Positions 1 through 6,593 of a stretch of 7,362 nt of DNA are shown here, in pieces. Position 1 is the stretch's first letter; every line of letters begins with the position of its first letter. Location: the NCBI GenBank assembly GCA_937974415.1, contig CALJXB010000249.1, forward strand, positions 1 to 7,362. The letters are read 5' to 3'. A program made the position numbers and the translations under genes. This DNA is from an uncultured Kiloniellales bacterium. GTDB taxonomy: Bacteria > Pseudomonadota > Alphaproteobacteria > Kiloniellales > JAKSDN01. The notes beneath the pieces were generated by a model. That model searched no databases and was not told the DNA's origin. It saw only the letters and a list, made by a program, of their open reading frames with translations.

Positions 1-552
1 GGCGTCAAGGCTTTCAAGGACGATGTTGTCATTCGTGTAGATGCAGATCCCGGCTGCGATGGACATGGATTTGCGGGCGACGGCCTCGGCGTCGAGATCG
101 TCGATGTCGACCAAAGCGCGCGCGGCGGCGAGCGCGTAGGACCCGCCGGAGCCGATGCCGATCATTCCGTCCTCGGGCTCCAGCACGTCGCCGGTGCCGG
201 TCAGCACCAGCGAGACGCCGGCGTCGGCGACCGCCATCATGGCCTCGAGGCGTCTGAGATAGCGGTCGGTACGCCAGTCCTTGGCGAGCTCCACACAGGC
301 GCGGGTGAGCTGGCCCGGATAGGTCTCGAGCTTGCCCTCGAGGCGCTCGAAAAGGGTGAAGGCGTCGGCCGTGGCGCCGGCGAAGCCGGCGATGACCTCG
401 CCTTTGCCCAGGCGGCGCACCTTGCGGGCGTTGGACTTGATCACCGTCTCGCCCAGACTCACCTGGCCGTCGCCGGCGACCACCACCTGACCCGCCTTGC
501 GGACCGAGAGGATGGTGGTGCCGTGGTACTGGGCTGTCCGGTCGTCGCGCAT
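1..552 (-). CDS. hslV: HslV (ClpQ), ATP-dependent protease peptidase subunit, 3' end cut by window
   Basis: Threonine peptidase that forms the double hexameric proteolytic core of the cytosolic HslVU (ClpQY) complex; the partner ATPase HslU normally lies just downstream, here outside the window. The reading frame gives 184 residues with no stop yet; family members are about 174-185 long, so only a few residues are missing. The precursor begins [11 protein letters not shown] and the mature enzyme should begin at Thr12 (TTILSVRK). In mature numbering Asp17 (AGDGQ) and Lys33 (NARKVRR) are present, as are [48 protein letters not shown] and, near the end, ICIYTN. The start at 552 is secure: an in-frame TGA lies three codons upstream (561-559) and no other ATG precedes Thr12. 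GAGAGG sits very close to the ATG (2 nt), an unusually short ribosome-site spacing. A heat-shock-like promoter abuts the start. Family identity is certain from motifs. Confidence 0.97.
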   Translation of the reverse strand, partial: MRDDRTAQYHGTTILSVRKAGQVVVAGDGQVSLGETVIKSNARKVRRLGKGEVIAGFAGATADAFTLFERLEGKLETYPGQLTRACVELAKDWRTDRYLRRLEAMMAVADAGVSLVLTGTGDVLEPEDGMIGIGSGGSYALAAARALVDIDDLDAEAVARKSMSIAAGICIYTNDNIVLESLDA

Positions 553-589
553 GGCCTCTCACATGGGCCGCAGCGGGTTGCGGGTCAAG
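553..589 (-). promoter_or_regulatory. Possible RpoH (sigma-32) type promoter for hslV
   Basis: On the minus strand CTTGACC (589-583) is followed after 15 nt by CCCATGT (567-561). This resembles the heat-shock sigma factor pattern CTTGAA / CCCCATNT at an allowed spacing, and hslVU is a classic heat-shock operon. The expected transcription start would fall at about 555-552, at or next to the hslV ATG, implying a leaderless or nearly leaderless message. A sigma-70 reading of TTGACC finds no good -10 element at 17 nt. This is inference from pattern only. Confidence 0.35.
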
Positions 590-655
590 GCGCGGCCCTT
601 TCCGCTATCTAGCGCCCATCCGCTCAGGAAGGCAACTCTTCACGTTTGGAAGGGC

Positions 656-1537
656 TTAGGGTATCGGCGGCGCTCGGGCGAGGTCTCGGGCCGCATGCGC
701 GCACACGGCGGCGAGGACGATGGCGCCGCCGATGAAGCTGGCCACGGGCGGCAGTTCCGCGAGAATGAGCCAGGCGAGGAGGATGGCAAAAGGCGTCTCG
801 ACCGATCCTAAAAGGCTTGCTTCGGCGGCCGGTATCAGCCGGGCGCCCTCGGTCCAGAGAACGACGGCGATGGCAAACGACAGCCCGAAGAGTGCGAGCA
901 GAGCCGCATCCGACCGGGACACCGCGAGCGGATCGACGACGAGCCATCCGACGACGAAGAGCTGGAGCCCCGAAACGCCGCCCGCGAGCACGACGGGCGT
1001 GTCCTTGAACAGGCGGATCAGCACCATGTAGAGCGCATTGCCGAGGGTCATGAGAAGGGCCACTCCGTCGCCCAGCACGTTCGCCGACCCCAGTCCGCCG
1101 GAGACGAGGACGAAGACGCCGAGGAACGAGACTCCGGCCGCAAGAGACGTTGCGGGCCTGAGACGCTCCCTGTGGAAAAGCCAAGCGAGGCCGGCGGCGA
1201 GGAACGGTGCCGTCGCGTAGATCACGGCGACGTTGGCTACGTAGGTCAGCTTGAACGCGAAGACGAAGGCGAGGCTTGCGGCGCTCCCGACCGTGGCGAG
1301 GACCCAGCCGCGCAAGCCGAGCCTGAAGGCCCGCCCCATCGGTTTGCCGCGGCCGCGCCAGGCCACGTAGAGCACGATGAGCGCGCCGCCGAGGAGACCG
1401 CGCCAGCAGGTGATCGTCCAAGCGTCGCTTTCTATTGCCTTGGTCAGGACGCCGGCCAAGCTGAACACGATCGCCGAGGCGGTGACGAGCAGCACGCCGT
1501 AGCGGTGGGTGTTTCGTGCGTCGGTGGATGCCGTCAT
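656..1537 (-). CDS. EamA/DMT-family transporter, 10 membrane segments
   Basis: Integral inner-membrane protein of the drug/metabolite transporter superfamily, 293 residues, the normal size for a two-EamA-domain member. Hydrophobic segments lie at roughly 13-33, 45-60, 77-97, 100-120, 132-149, 155-175, 182-202, 211-227, 237-259 and 265-282. The first EamA repeat covers about 13-147 and the second about 157-282. The first repeat has the usual features: a polar N-terminus, CWRGLLGGAL after segment 1, and VAVIYATAPFLAAGLAWLF followed by an RERLRP loop. In the second repeat AEASLLGSVETPFAILLAW plus AELPP matches the typical end of the family. The start at 1537 is chosen because GGAG lies 3 nt upstream and the protein then begins just before the first segment; a longer frame to 1744 would run into the inverted-repeat element and adds non-membrane sequence. 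Substrate unknown: relatives export amino acids, metabolites or drugs. It reads toward hslV with a 103-base gap. Confidence 0.9.
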   Translation of the reverse strand: MTASTDARNTHRYGVLLVTASAIVFSLAGVLTKAIESDAWTITCWRGLLGGALIVLYVAWRGRGKPMGRAFRLGLRGWVLATVGSAASLAFVFAFKLTYVANVAVIYATAPFLAAGLAWLFHRERLRPATSLAAGVSFLGVFVLVSGGLGSANVLGDGVALLMTLGNALYMVLIRLFKDTPVVLAGGVSGLQLFVVGWLVVDPLAVSRSDAALLALFGLSFAIAVVLWTEGARLIPAAEASLLGSVETPFAILLAWLILAELPPVASFIGGAIVLAAVCAHAARDLARAPPIP

Positions 1538-1591
1538 GATCTCCGGGCCCAATGCATCGCTGAAGCCTGGACCCAGACTAGCGAGGGCCAA

Positions 1592-1609
1592 CTGACAGGG
1601 CGCTGTCAG
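1592..1609. promoter_or_regulatory. Perfect 7-bp inverted repeat upstream of the EamA gene (operator-like)
   Basis: CTGACAG and CTGTCAG are separated by GGCG, forming a perfect dyad whose nearest edge is 55 bases upstream of the transporter start codon. Its size and position suit a dimeric transcription-factor site, but as RNA it could also form a short hairpin. No regulator gene lies in the window, so no binding protein can be named. Confidence 0.35.
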
Positions 1610-1624
1610 GAGGAGAGAGGGCCA

Positions 1625-1893
1625 AGAGCGGGATGAGATGAAATTGAGCCAACGCTGTTGGCCTGGGTTGGCCCCGCCCGCTAGGCGCGGGCCGAAGCGC
1701 GATGTGGGGCATCGGGCGAGGCCCGCAACGACGCGGAGGGCCAACCCAGGCCAACCCGCACGGGACGGGCGCTTTGGGCCGGACGCCGCGTCGCTCCTCC
1801 TCCAATATGCTTCAGCATGTCCTTCGTCGTCGCTCCTAACGTCCGGCCAAAATCGCTCCGTCAGCGTGGCTCAATTTCATCTCATCCCGCTCT
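1625..1893. repeat. 269-base inverted-repeat element (MITE-like) with nested stems
   Basis: The ends are perfect 27-base inverted repeats (1625-1651 and 1867-1893; outer end AGAGCGGGATGAG, inner end TTGAGCCA). With one unpaired A at 1652, pairing continues into CGCTG. Inside lies a second perfect 17-base inverted repeat (1657-1673 and 1739-1755, core GGCCTGGG). Smaller hairpins sit at 1676-1692 (GCCCGC/GCGGGC), 1700-1714 (CGATG/CATCG) and 1807-1818 (ATGCT/AGCAT). A 9-base pair, GGCCGGACG against CGTCCGGCC, encloses the last of these. No transposase or credible protein is encoded, and no clear target-site duplication is visible. The length, terminal repeats and intergenic position fit a non-autonomous dispersed element; the alternative is a large structured regulatory region. 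That it recurs in the genome is inferred. Confidence 0.7.
1657..1755. repeat. Inner 17-base perfect inverted repeat
   Basis: Positions 1657-1673 and 1739-1755 are exact reverse complements and enclose 65 bases that hold two further small hairpins. Each arm itself contains TTGGCC twice (or GGCCAA twice), so slipped pairings are also possible. Transcribed, this would form a cruciform-like clover of stems. It lies wholly within the larger 1625-1893 element, in its left half, and so looks like a sub-module of it. Confidence 0.75.
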
Positions 1894-1948
1894 AGCCGAT
1901 AGGCCGGCTTCCTGCTACAAGGGCGCCGCCTCTCATGGGGGAGGGGCT

Positions 1949-1954
1949 GGAGGG
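1949..1954 (+). promoter_or_regulatory. Ribosome binding site that fixes the hisB start
   Basis: GGAGGG ends 7 nt before the ATG at 1962. An in-frame ATG at 1935 would add nine residues not seen in the family and would place this strong site inside the coding region, so 1962 is preferred. Confidence 0.75.
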
Positions 1955-1961
1955 TTCTCAC

Positions 1962-2549
1962 ATGCGCCAAGCCAAGGTCGAGCGCAACACCTCGGAAACC
2001 AAGATCTCGGCGACCGTCGATCTGGACGGCAGCGGGCGCTACGACGTTTCCAGCGGGATCGGTTTCCTCGATCACATGCTGGAGCAGCTGTCGCGCCACA
2101 GCCTGATGGACATCACCCTCAAGGCCGAAGGCGACCTGCACATCGATTACCACCACACCACCGAGGATACCGGGATCGCCCTGGGCCAGGCGGTCGACCG
2201 GGCGCTCGGCGACCGCAAGGGCATCGAGCGCTTCGCCGACGTGCTAATTCCGATGGACGAGACCCTCACCCGGGTGGCGCTGGACCTCTCCAACCGACCC
2301 TATCTGGTGTGGAAGGTGAACTTCACCCGCGACAAGCTGGGCGAGATGGATACCGAGCTGTTCAAGGAGTGGTTCCATGCCTTCGCCCAGAACGCCGGGA
2401 TGACGCTGCACGTGGAAAACCTCTACGGCACCAATAGCCACCACATCATCGAGTCCTGCTTCAAGGGCCTCGCCCGCGCCCTGCGCCAGGCGGTCGAGAT
2501 CGATCCGCGCAAAGCGGGCGAGGTGCCCTCGACCAAGGGCAAGCTCTAA
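1962..2549 (+). CDS. hisB: Imidazoleglycerol-phosphate dehydratase
   Basis: Cytosolic Mn-dependent enzyme that dehydrates imidazole glycerol phosphate to imidazole acetol phosphate, the sixth step of the histidine pathway. The product has 195 residues, the standard size for the monofunctional bacterial enzyme; there is no fused phosphatase domain as in E. coli HisB. The family motifs are intact: [16 protein letters not shown] (about 32-47), the first metal-binding signature [14 protein letters not shown] (58-71) and the second one around [18 protein letters not shown] (158-175). First gene of the plus-strand his cluster, 68 bases after the inverted-repeat element; hisH follows after 16 bases. 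I see no convincing -35/-10 pair and no histidine-rich leader peptide in the 68 bases upstream, so its promoter may lie in or beyond the element. Confidence 0.97.
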   Translation: MRQAKVERNTSETKISATVDLDGSGRYDVSSGIGFLDHMLEQLSRHSLMDITLKAEGDLHIDYHHTTEDTGIALGQAVDRALGDRKGIERFADVLIPMDETLTRVALDLSNRPYLVWKVNFTRDKLGEMDTELFKEWFHAFAQNAGMTLHVENLYGTNSHHIIESCFKGLARALRQAVEIDPRKAGEVPSTKGKL

Positions 2550-2565
2550 AAAGGGCTGCGCGACC

Positions 2566-3210
2566 ATGAAACTGGCTGTCGTCGATTACGGCTCGGGCAA
2601 CCTGCGCTCGGCGGCCAAGGCGCTCGAACGGGCGGCCTCGGAGGCCGGGTTGCAGGCCGAAGTGGAGGTCACGCCGGCGCCGGCGGCAGTCCGGCGCGCC
2701 GATCGCATCGTTCTGCCGGGCGTCGGCGCGTTCGGCGACTGCCGCCGCGGTCTGGCGGCGCTGGACGGCATGATCGAGGCCCTGGAGGAGAGCGTGATCG
2801 GGGCCGGGCGGCCGTTTCTCGGTATCTGCGTCGGCATGCAGCTGATGGCGACACGGGGCCTCGAACACGGCTCCCACCCGGGCCTCGGCTGGCTGGCCGG
2901 CGAGGTGGTGGCGATCGACCGCGCGGATCAGGGCCTCAAGATCCCCCACATGGGTTGGAACGAGCTGAAAATCGCCAATTCCGCCCATCCGGTCCTTCAA
3001 GGATTAGGCGACGGCACCCATGTTTACTTCGTGCACAGCTACATGTTCCGCGCCGAAAACCGAGGCGCCGTGTGGGCGGAGGTCGACTACGGCGGTCCGG
3101 TGACGGCGGTAATCGGCCGCGACAACATGATCGGCACCCAGTTTCACCCGGAGAAGAGCCAGCGCGCTGGCCTGCAGCTGCTCGCCAATTTCTTGCAATG
3201 GAATCCTTGA
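2566..3210 (+). CDS. hisH: Imidazole glycerol phosphate synthase, glutaminase subunit HisH
   Basis: Class I glutamine amidotransferase that hydrolyses glutamine and channels ammonia into HisF. It has 214 residues, normal for the family. The catalytic triad is visible: nucleophile Cys88 in [11 protein letters not shown], and His194 with Glu196 in [10 protein letters not shown]. Also present are [11 protein letters not shown] at the N-terminus, [11 protein letters not shown] (about 49-59), [10 protein letters not shown] (125-134) and YFVHSYMF (154-161). AAGGG lies 10 nt upstream of the ATG. The stop codon overlaps a possible ATG of the following acetyltransferase gene (TGATG), suggesting coupled translation. 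Identification is certain; pairing with the hisF gene downstream is established family knowledge. Confidence 0.97.
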   Translation: MKLAVVDYGSGNLRSAAKALERAASEAGLQAEVEVTPAPAAVRRADRIVLPGVGAFGDCRRGLAALDGMIEALEESVIGAGRPFLGICVGMQLMATRGLEHGSHPGLGWLAGEVVAIDRADQGLKIPHMGWNELKIANSAHPVLQGLGDGTHVYFVHSYMFRAENRGAVWAEVDYGGPVTAVIGRDNMIGTQFHPEKSQRAGLQLLANFLQWNP

Positions 3211-3227
3211 TGGAGGCGGATGATATT

Positions 3228-3833
3228 ATGTCGTCGAGTGCTGCAAATAGCCCCCCCGAAAGCCACCCCGATAACCCCCCGGACAGTCCCGGGGCCCAGA
3301 TAGCCGTCGAACGGGTGGCCGAGCTTGCCGGTTCGGCCCTGCACGAGCTCTGCGACGCCGCCGATTCGGCTATCCTGGACGGCGGCGGCTTCGGCTGGTT
3401 GACGCCGCCGCCGCGCCACGTCATGGAGGCCTATTGGAAGGGCGTGCTGCTGGTGCCCGAACGGGAACTGGCGCTCGGCCGCCTGGACGGCGTCGTCGCC
3501 GGCTCGGCCCAGCTCCTGCGGCCGCCCAAGAACAACGAGGCGCAAGCTTTCACCGGGCAGCTCACCACTTTTTTCGTGGCCCCTTGGGCGCGCGGCCACG
3601 GCTTGGCGCGTGCCCTCGTGCTGGCGGTCGAGGCGGCAGCTCGGGACGCCGGCCTGCGAGTCCTCAATCTGGACGTCCGCGAGACCCAGGAGCGCGCCAT
3701 AACGGTCTACGAGCAGCTCGGCTACCGGCGCTGGGGCAGCCACCCGCGTTACGCCTGGATCGACGGCCGCTGGCATACCGGCCTCTATTACGTGAAGGAC
3801 CTGGGCGGGATGGAGGAGACGCTGTCGGCTTGA
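3228..3833 (+). CDS. GNAT-family N-acetyltransferase within the his cluster
   Basis: A GCN5-related acetyltransferase, 201 residues from this start. The acetyl-CoA pyrophosphate loop is VAPWARGHGLARAL (about 117-130; RGHGLA core), preceded by beta-strand residues AGSAQLLRPP and followed by LRVLNLDVRETQERAI and YEQLGYRRWG (161-170). Residues 55-80 (FGWLTPPPRHVMEAYWKGVLLVPER) look like a conserved substrate-side segment. The first 25 residues are Pro/Ser-rich, probably disordered, and encoded with runs of 7 and 6 C's. The start is uncertain: GGAGG at 3212-3216 lies 11 nt before ATG 3228, but ATG 3210 overlaps the hisH stop and ATG 3198 is also in frame (207 and 211 residues). hisA follows after 39 bases. 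Substrate unknown; a role in histidine synthesis is not implied by the sequence. Confidence 0.88.
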   Translation: MSSSAANSPPESHPDNPPDSPGAQIAVERVAELAGSALHELCDAADSAILDGGGFGWLTPPPRHVMEAYWKGVLLVPERELALGRLDGVVAGSAQLLRPPKNNEAQAFTGQLTTFFVAPWARGHGLARALVLAVEAAARDAGLRVLNLDVRETQERAITVYEQLGYRRWGSHPRYAWIDGRWHTGLYYVKDLGGMEETLSA

Positions 3834-3872
3834 CGGCACGACGTAGCGGCGCCGGGGGGCGTTAGACCAAGC

Positions 3873-4610
3873 ATGATCATCTTTCCCGCCATCGACCTGA
3901 AAGACGGCGCCGCGGTGCGCCTCCTGCGCGGCGAGATGGGGCACGCGACTCTTTACAACCCGGATCCTGCGGCCCAGGCCCGCGACTTCGCCGCGGCTGG
4001 CTTCACCTGGCTTCACCTGGTCGACCTCAACGGTGCCTTCGAGGGCCGCTCTGTAAATGCCGCTGCCGTCCAGGCGATTCTCGAAGCGGTCGAACTGCCG
4101 GTCCAGCTGGGCGGCGGCATCCGCGACATGGCGGCGGTCGAGCGCTGGCTGGCCGCCGGCGTCAAGCGGGTCATCCTCGGCACGGCCGCGGTCAAGGACC
4201 CGGACCTGGTGCGTGCCGCCTGCCGGCGCTATCCCGGGCAGGTGGTGGTATCGATCGACGCGCGCGGCGGGCGGGTCGCCGTCGAAGGTTGGGCCGAGGA
4301 GAGCGAGGCCTTGGCGATCGACCTGGCCCGCCGCTTCGAGGACGCCGGCGTCGCCGCCCTCGTCTACACCGACATCGAGCGCGACGGGGCCCTGGAAGGC
4401 GTCAATCTGGTGGCCACAGCGGAGCTGGCGAGGGCGGTCGGCATTCCCGTCATCGCCTCGGGCGGGATCTCCTCGCTCGACGATATCGCCGCCCTCATGG
4501 CGCTGGACGATCCGCCCTTGGCCGGCGCTATTTGCGGCCGCGCCCTCTACGACGGGCGCATCGACCCGGCGAGCCTGTTTCAGCTGGCGGCGAGCGGCGA
4601 GGACACCTGA
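3873..4610 (+). CDS. hisA: Phosphoribosylformimino-5-aminoimidazole carboxamide ribotide isomerase
   Basis: Cytosolic (beta-alpha)8-barrel enzyme catalysing the Amadori rearrangement of ProFAR to PRFAR. It has 245 residues, the usual size. The two catalytic aspartates are present: Asp8 in PAIDLKDG and Asp129 in VVSIDARGG. Phosphate-binding loops are seen at QLGGGIRD (78-85) with [10 protein letters not shown] (101-110), and at [12 protein letters not shown] (193-204). [12 protein letters not shown] (165-176) is the conserved loop on strand 6. The start at 3873 begins exactly at the family N-terminus, though the nearest purine-rich stretch (GGGGGG, 3854-3859) is 13 nt away, so its ribosome site is poor. 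The TGA stop shares its A with the hisF ATG. A 10-base tandem duplication (4001-4020) inside the FTWLHLV codons looks like chance within a conserved motif. Confidence 0.97.
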   Translation: MIIFPAIDLKDGAAVRLLRGEMGHATLYNPDPAAQARDFAAAGFTWLHLVDLNGAFEGRSVNAAAVQAILEAVELPVQLGGGIRDMAAVERWLAAGVKRVILGTAAVKDPDLVRAACRRYPGQVVVSIDARGGRVAVEGWAEESEALAIDLARRFEDAGVAALVYTDIERDGALEGVNLVATAELARAVGIPVIASGGISSLDDIAALMALDDPPLAGAICGRALYDGRIDPASLFQLAASGEDT

Positions 4611-5374
4611 TGCTCAAGGCGCGCATCATCCCCTGCCTCGACGTCAAGGACGGCCGGGTCGTCAAGGGCGTCAACTTCGTCAATCTGCGCGACGCCGGTG
4701 ACCCGGTGGAGCAGGCCACCCTCTACGACCGGGCTGGCGCTGACGAGCTCTGCTTCCTCGACATCACCGCCAGCCACGAGCGCCGCGACATCCTCCTCGA
4801 CGTGGTGGCACGGACCGCCGAGGTCTGTTTCATGCCGCTCACCGTGGGCGGCGGCGTGCGCAGCCTCGAGGACATCCGCCAGCTTCTTCTGGCTGGGGCC
4901 GACAAGGTCTCGATCATGACCGCGGCCGTGAAGGACCCGGAGCTGGTGCGCCGGGCGGCGGAGAAGTTCGGCAGCCAGTGCATCGTCGTCGCGGTCGACG
5001 CCAAGCTGGCCGAGGACGGCACCTTCCGAGTCTTTACCCACGGCGGGCGCGAGCCGACCGGGCTCGATGCCGTCGACTGGGCGCAGCGCGTGGCGGCGCT
5101 CGGCGCCGGCGAGATTCTGCTCACCTCCATGGACCGGGACGGCACGCAAGTGGGCTACGACATCCCGCTCACCCGTGCCGTGGCCGACGCGGTCTCGGTC
5201 CCGGTCATCGCCTCGGGCGGGGTCGGCACCCTCGATCACCTGGTCGAAGGCGTGCGCGAGGGCCATGCGGCGGCGCTGCTCGCGGCCTCGATTTTCCACT
5301 TCGGGACCTATTCCATCGGCGAGGCCAAGGCCCACCTGGCGGCCCACGGCGTGCCGGTCCGCCCGGCGGAGTAG
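4610..5374 (+). CDS. hisF: Imidazole glycerol phosphate synthase, cyclase subunit HisF
   Basis: Barrel enzyme that uses ammonia from HisH to turn PRFAR into IGP and AICAR, linking histidine and purine synthesis. It has 254 residues, normal length. Catalytic Asp11 (IPCLDVKDG) and Asp130 (VVAVDAKL) are present, as are Lys19 (VVKGVNF), the TVGGGVRS loop (78-85), [15 protein letters not shown] and [13 protein letters not shown]. Oddity: residue 103 is Met (KVSIMTAAV, codon at 4916-4918) where the family normally has Asn (KVSIN[ST]). The start is fixed by the N-terminal motif and by GAGGA ending 6 nt before the ATG; the gene overlaps hisA by one base, a typical translational-coupling arrangement. 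It is the last gene of the tight his row, being followed by a 188-base gap. Confidence 0.97.
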   Translation: MLKARIIPCLDVKDGRVVKGVNFVNLRDAGDPVEQATLYDRAGADELCFLDITASHERRDILLDVVARTAEVCFMPLTVGGGVRSLEDIRQLLLAGADKVSIMTAAVKDPELVRRAAEKFGSQCIVVAVDAKLAEDGTFRVFTHGGREPTGLDAVDWAQRVAALGAGEILLTSMDRDGTQVGYDIPLTRAVADAVSVPVIASGGVGTLDHLVEGVREGHAAALLAASIFHFGTYSIGEAKAHLAAHGVPVRPAE

Positions 5375-5447
5375 GACGGGGTCCGATTGCGAAGCTCCGA
5401 GGTATCGAGAGGGGCTGTGCTACGTCTCAGTTGAGGACGGTGGGACG

Positions 5448-5476
5448 GCGACAGCCGCCACCCAACCAGGTATAGT
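5448..5476 (+). promoter_or_regulatory. Candidate sigma-70 promoter for the FecR-domain gene
   Basis: GCGACA (5448-5453; four of six matches to TTGACA, including GACA) and TATAGT (5471-5476; five of six to TATAAT) are separated by exactly 17 nt. They lie in the gap after hisF and would start a transcript about 80 bases before the FecR gene's ATG. If real, the FecR gene, and perhaps hisE behind it, can be expressed apart from hisB-hisF. No clear terminator with a T-run was found between hisF and this site. Confidence 0.45.
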
Positions 5477-5562
5477 GTGACAATGCCGGGACGCCGGTTG
5501 CGCCTCCGCTCCGACCGGCTCACAACAATGGCTCGAACGCGGGCCGCATGGGGGAGCCCCGC

Positions 5563-6210
5563 ATGAAAATTCGTTTCGCAATCCTCGCGGGCCTGCTGGT
5601 TGTCGGCCTGCTGTCCGGTCTGCCGGTGCAGGCTCAGCAGGCGGCTGGCCACGTCGAGCGCCAGAAGGGCCCGGCCAGCCGGAGTACGGCCGCCGTCACC
5701 ATCGATCTGGCGGAAGGCGGTCGCATCTTTGTCGGCGACGAGATCCGCACCGGCCCGGGCGCACGGCTACAAATCCGTTTCGACGACGAGTCGATGCTTA
5801 CCTTGGGCGAGAATGCACTTATCACCATCGACCAGTTCGTCTATGCACCGAGTGGCGACTCCAGCCAGGCACTAGCCATAGCGCAGGGCGTGTTTCGCTT
5901 CGCAGCGGGCCAGATTGGCAAGCTGGCGCCGGACAACGTCGCCCTCGAAACACCGGTGGCGGTTGTCGGCATACGAGGCACCGTGTTCCTCGGCGGGGAA
6001 CTGACCGTGGGAATGCCGGCCGGCCAGCCGCATTACGGCTTCCAGATAATCGAAGGCGCGATCGAGGTGACCTCGCCCGCCGGATCGGTGGTGCTTGACG
6101 AGCCTGGCGAAGGTACCTTCCTGCCTCTCACCCGCGTCGCCGCACCGACTCCCGTCCGCCAATGGACCGAAGAGGAAGCCGCCGAAGCGCAGGCGGCCCT
6201 GGCGTTCTAG
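5563..6210 (+). CDS. Secreted FecR-domain protein
   Basis: A 215-residue exported protein. Residues 1-24 form a classical signal peptide (KIR, then a hydrophobic core ILAGLLVVGLLSGL, and VQA before QQ as the likely signal peptidase I site). The rest matches the FecR domain in order: GGRIFVGDEIRTGPGARLQIRFDDESMLTLGENALITID (about 52-90), then an AQGVFRFAAGQIGK block (107-120) and the hallmark ALETPVAVVGIRGTVF (127-142). A short acidic-helical tail (WTEEEAAEAQAAL) ends it. There is no membrane anchor after the signal and no sigma-factor partner nearby, so it is not a classical FecR anti-sigma regulator; this is the stand-alone periplasmic type whose role is generally unknown. The start at 5563 has GGGGGAG ending 6 nt upstream; the earlier in-frame ATG at 5548 would place five residues before the signal peptide. 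It splits hisF from hisE and probably has its own promoter. Confidence 0.88.
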   Translation: MKIRFAILAGLLVVGLLSGLPVQAQQAAGHVERQKGPASRSTAAVTIDLAEGGRIFVGDEIRTGPGARLQIRFDDESMLTLGENALITIDQFVYAPSGDSSQALAIAQGVFRFAAGQIGKLAPDNVALETPVAVVGIRGTVFLGGELTVGMPAGQPHYGFQIIEGAIEVTSPAGSVVLDEPGEGTFLPLTRVAAPTPVRQWTEEEAAEAQAALAF

Positions 6211-6219
6211 CGCTCGGGA

Positions 6220-6263
6220 CCCGACATCCGTGCCACCGCCGAGGCGGAAGAGCGGACATCGGG
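6220..6263 (+). terminator. Imperfect hairpin directly after the FecR gene
   Basis: CCCGACATCCG (6220-6230) pairs with CGGACATCGGG (6253-6263) except for two central mismatches, and encloses CCGCC-GA-GGCGG (6236-6247). It starts 10 bases after the stop codon. No T-run follows, so intrinsic termination is doubtful; it may protect the mRNA 3' end or be part of a repeat. Confidence 0.3.
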
Positions 6264-6532
6264 TGACCGCTTCCCCCATTAGTGCGGACGTTTTGAGAAG
6301 AGGCTCCGGCGGTCCGAGCTTGACCCGAGCCGGTCAATCGATTGGCGCGTGTCCGGAACATAATTGAGGACTGCGGCAAATTCGCTGTAGGGACGATTGA
6401 TCATGGCACGGCACCAGGAAGGTCCGACTTCGACAGGCCGGAGGCCGCCGAATTTGGATCTCAAACGTCCGCAGTCGGCTCGGAGCTGCCGTAACAAGGG
6501 GGCAGCCAGATCGTCTGCTTCTCCCGCAAAAT

Positions 6533-6548
6533 CAGACCTTCGGGTCTG
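6533..6548. other. Hairpin with UUCG tetraloop
   Basis: CAGACC-TTCG-GGTCTG is a perfect 6-bp stem closed by the very stable C(UUCG)G loop, preceded by AAAAT and followed by TCTTG. On the minus strand the same stem (loop CGAA) is followed by ATTTTG. Either strand could use it as a weak terminator, or it could be a processing or stability element. It lies about 120 bases before hisE. Confidence 0.4.
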
Positions 6549-6593
6549 TCTTGCGCGTTCCCTGAATGAAACTCCAGCCTCATGAGCGACTCC

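Noticed and set aside
29..562. 177-residue minus-strand frame
   Set aside because: It is an Arg/Gly-rich shadow of hslV in another frame; the true HslV motifs lie in the frame starting at 552.
1538..1744. N-terminal extension of the EamA transporter to 1744
   Set aside because: The extra 69 residues are read from the repeat element, are not membrane-like, and the start at 1537 has a ribosome site and the family N-terminus.
1578..1805. Minus-strand 75-residue frame and the plus-strand frame 1638-1895 across the spacer
   Set aside because: Both run through the inverted-repeat element and share AQFHLIPL only because of its palindromic ends; there is no ribosome site or recognisable protein.
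1894..1961. Histidine leader peptide or attenuator before hisB
   Set aside because: No short frame with a run of His codons and no terminator/antiterminator pair with a T-run is present.
3144..4016. 290-residue minus-strand frame opposite GNAT and hisA
   Set aside because: A GC-rich shadow frame; both genes on the plus strand have intact family motifs here.
4001..4020. 10-base tandem repeat (CTTCACCTGG twice) in hisA
   Set aside because: It encodes the conserved HisA motif FTWLHLV with no frame change, so is most likely chance within a conserved segment.
4580..5347. 255-residue minus-strand frame opposite hisF
   Set aside because: Shadow of hisF; no recognisable motifs and Arg/Ala/Gly/Asp-rich composition typical of antisense frames in GC-rich genes.
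5375..5447. Intrinsic terminator after hisF
   Set aside because: Only a weak bulged stem around 5424-5439 and no T-run; not supported.
6397..6585. 62-residue plus-strand frame in the gap before hisE
   Set aside because: No ribosome site, no recognisable motif, ends within the spacer; more likely chance.
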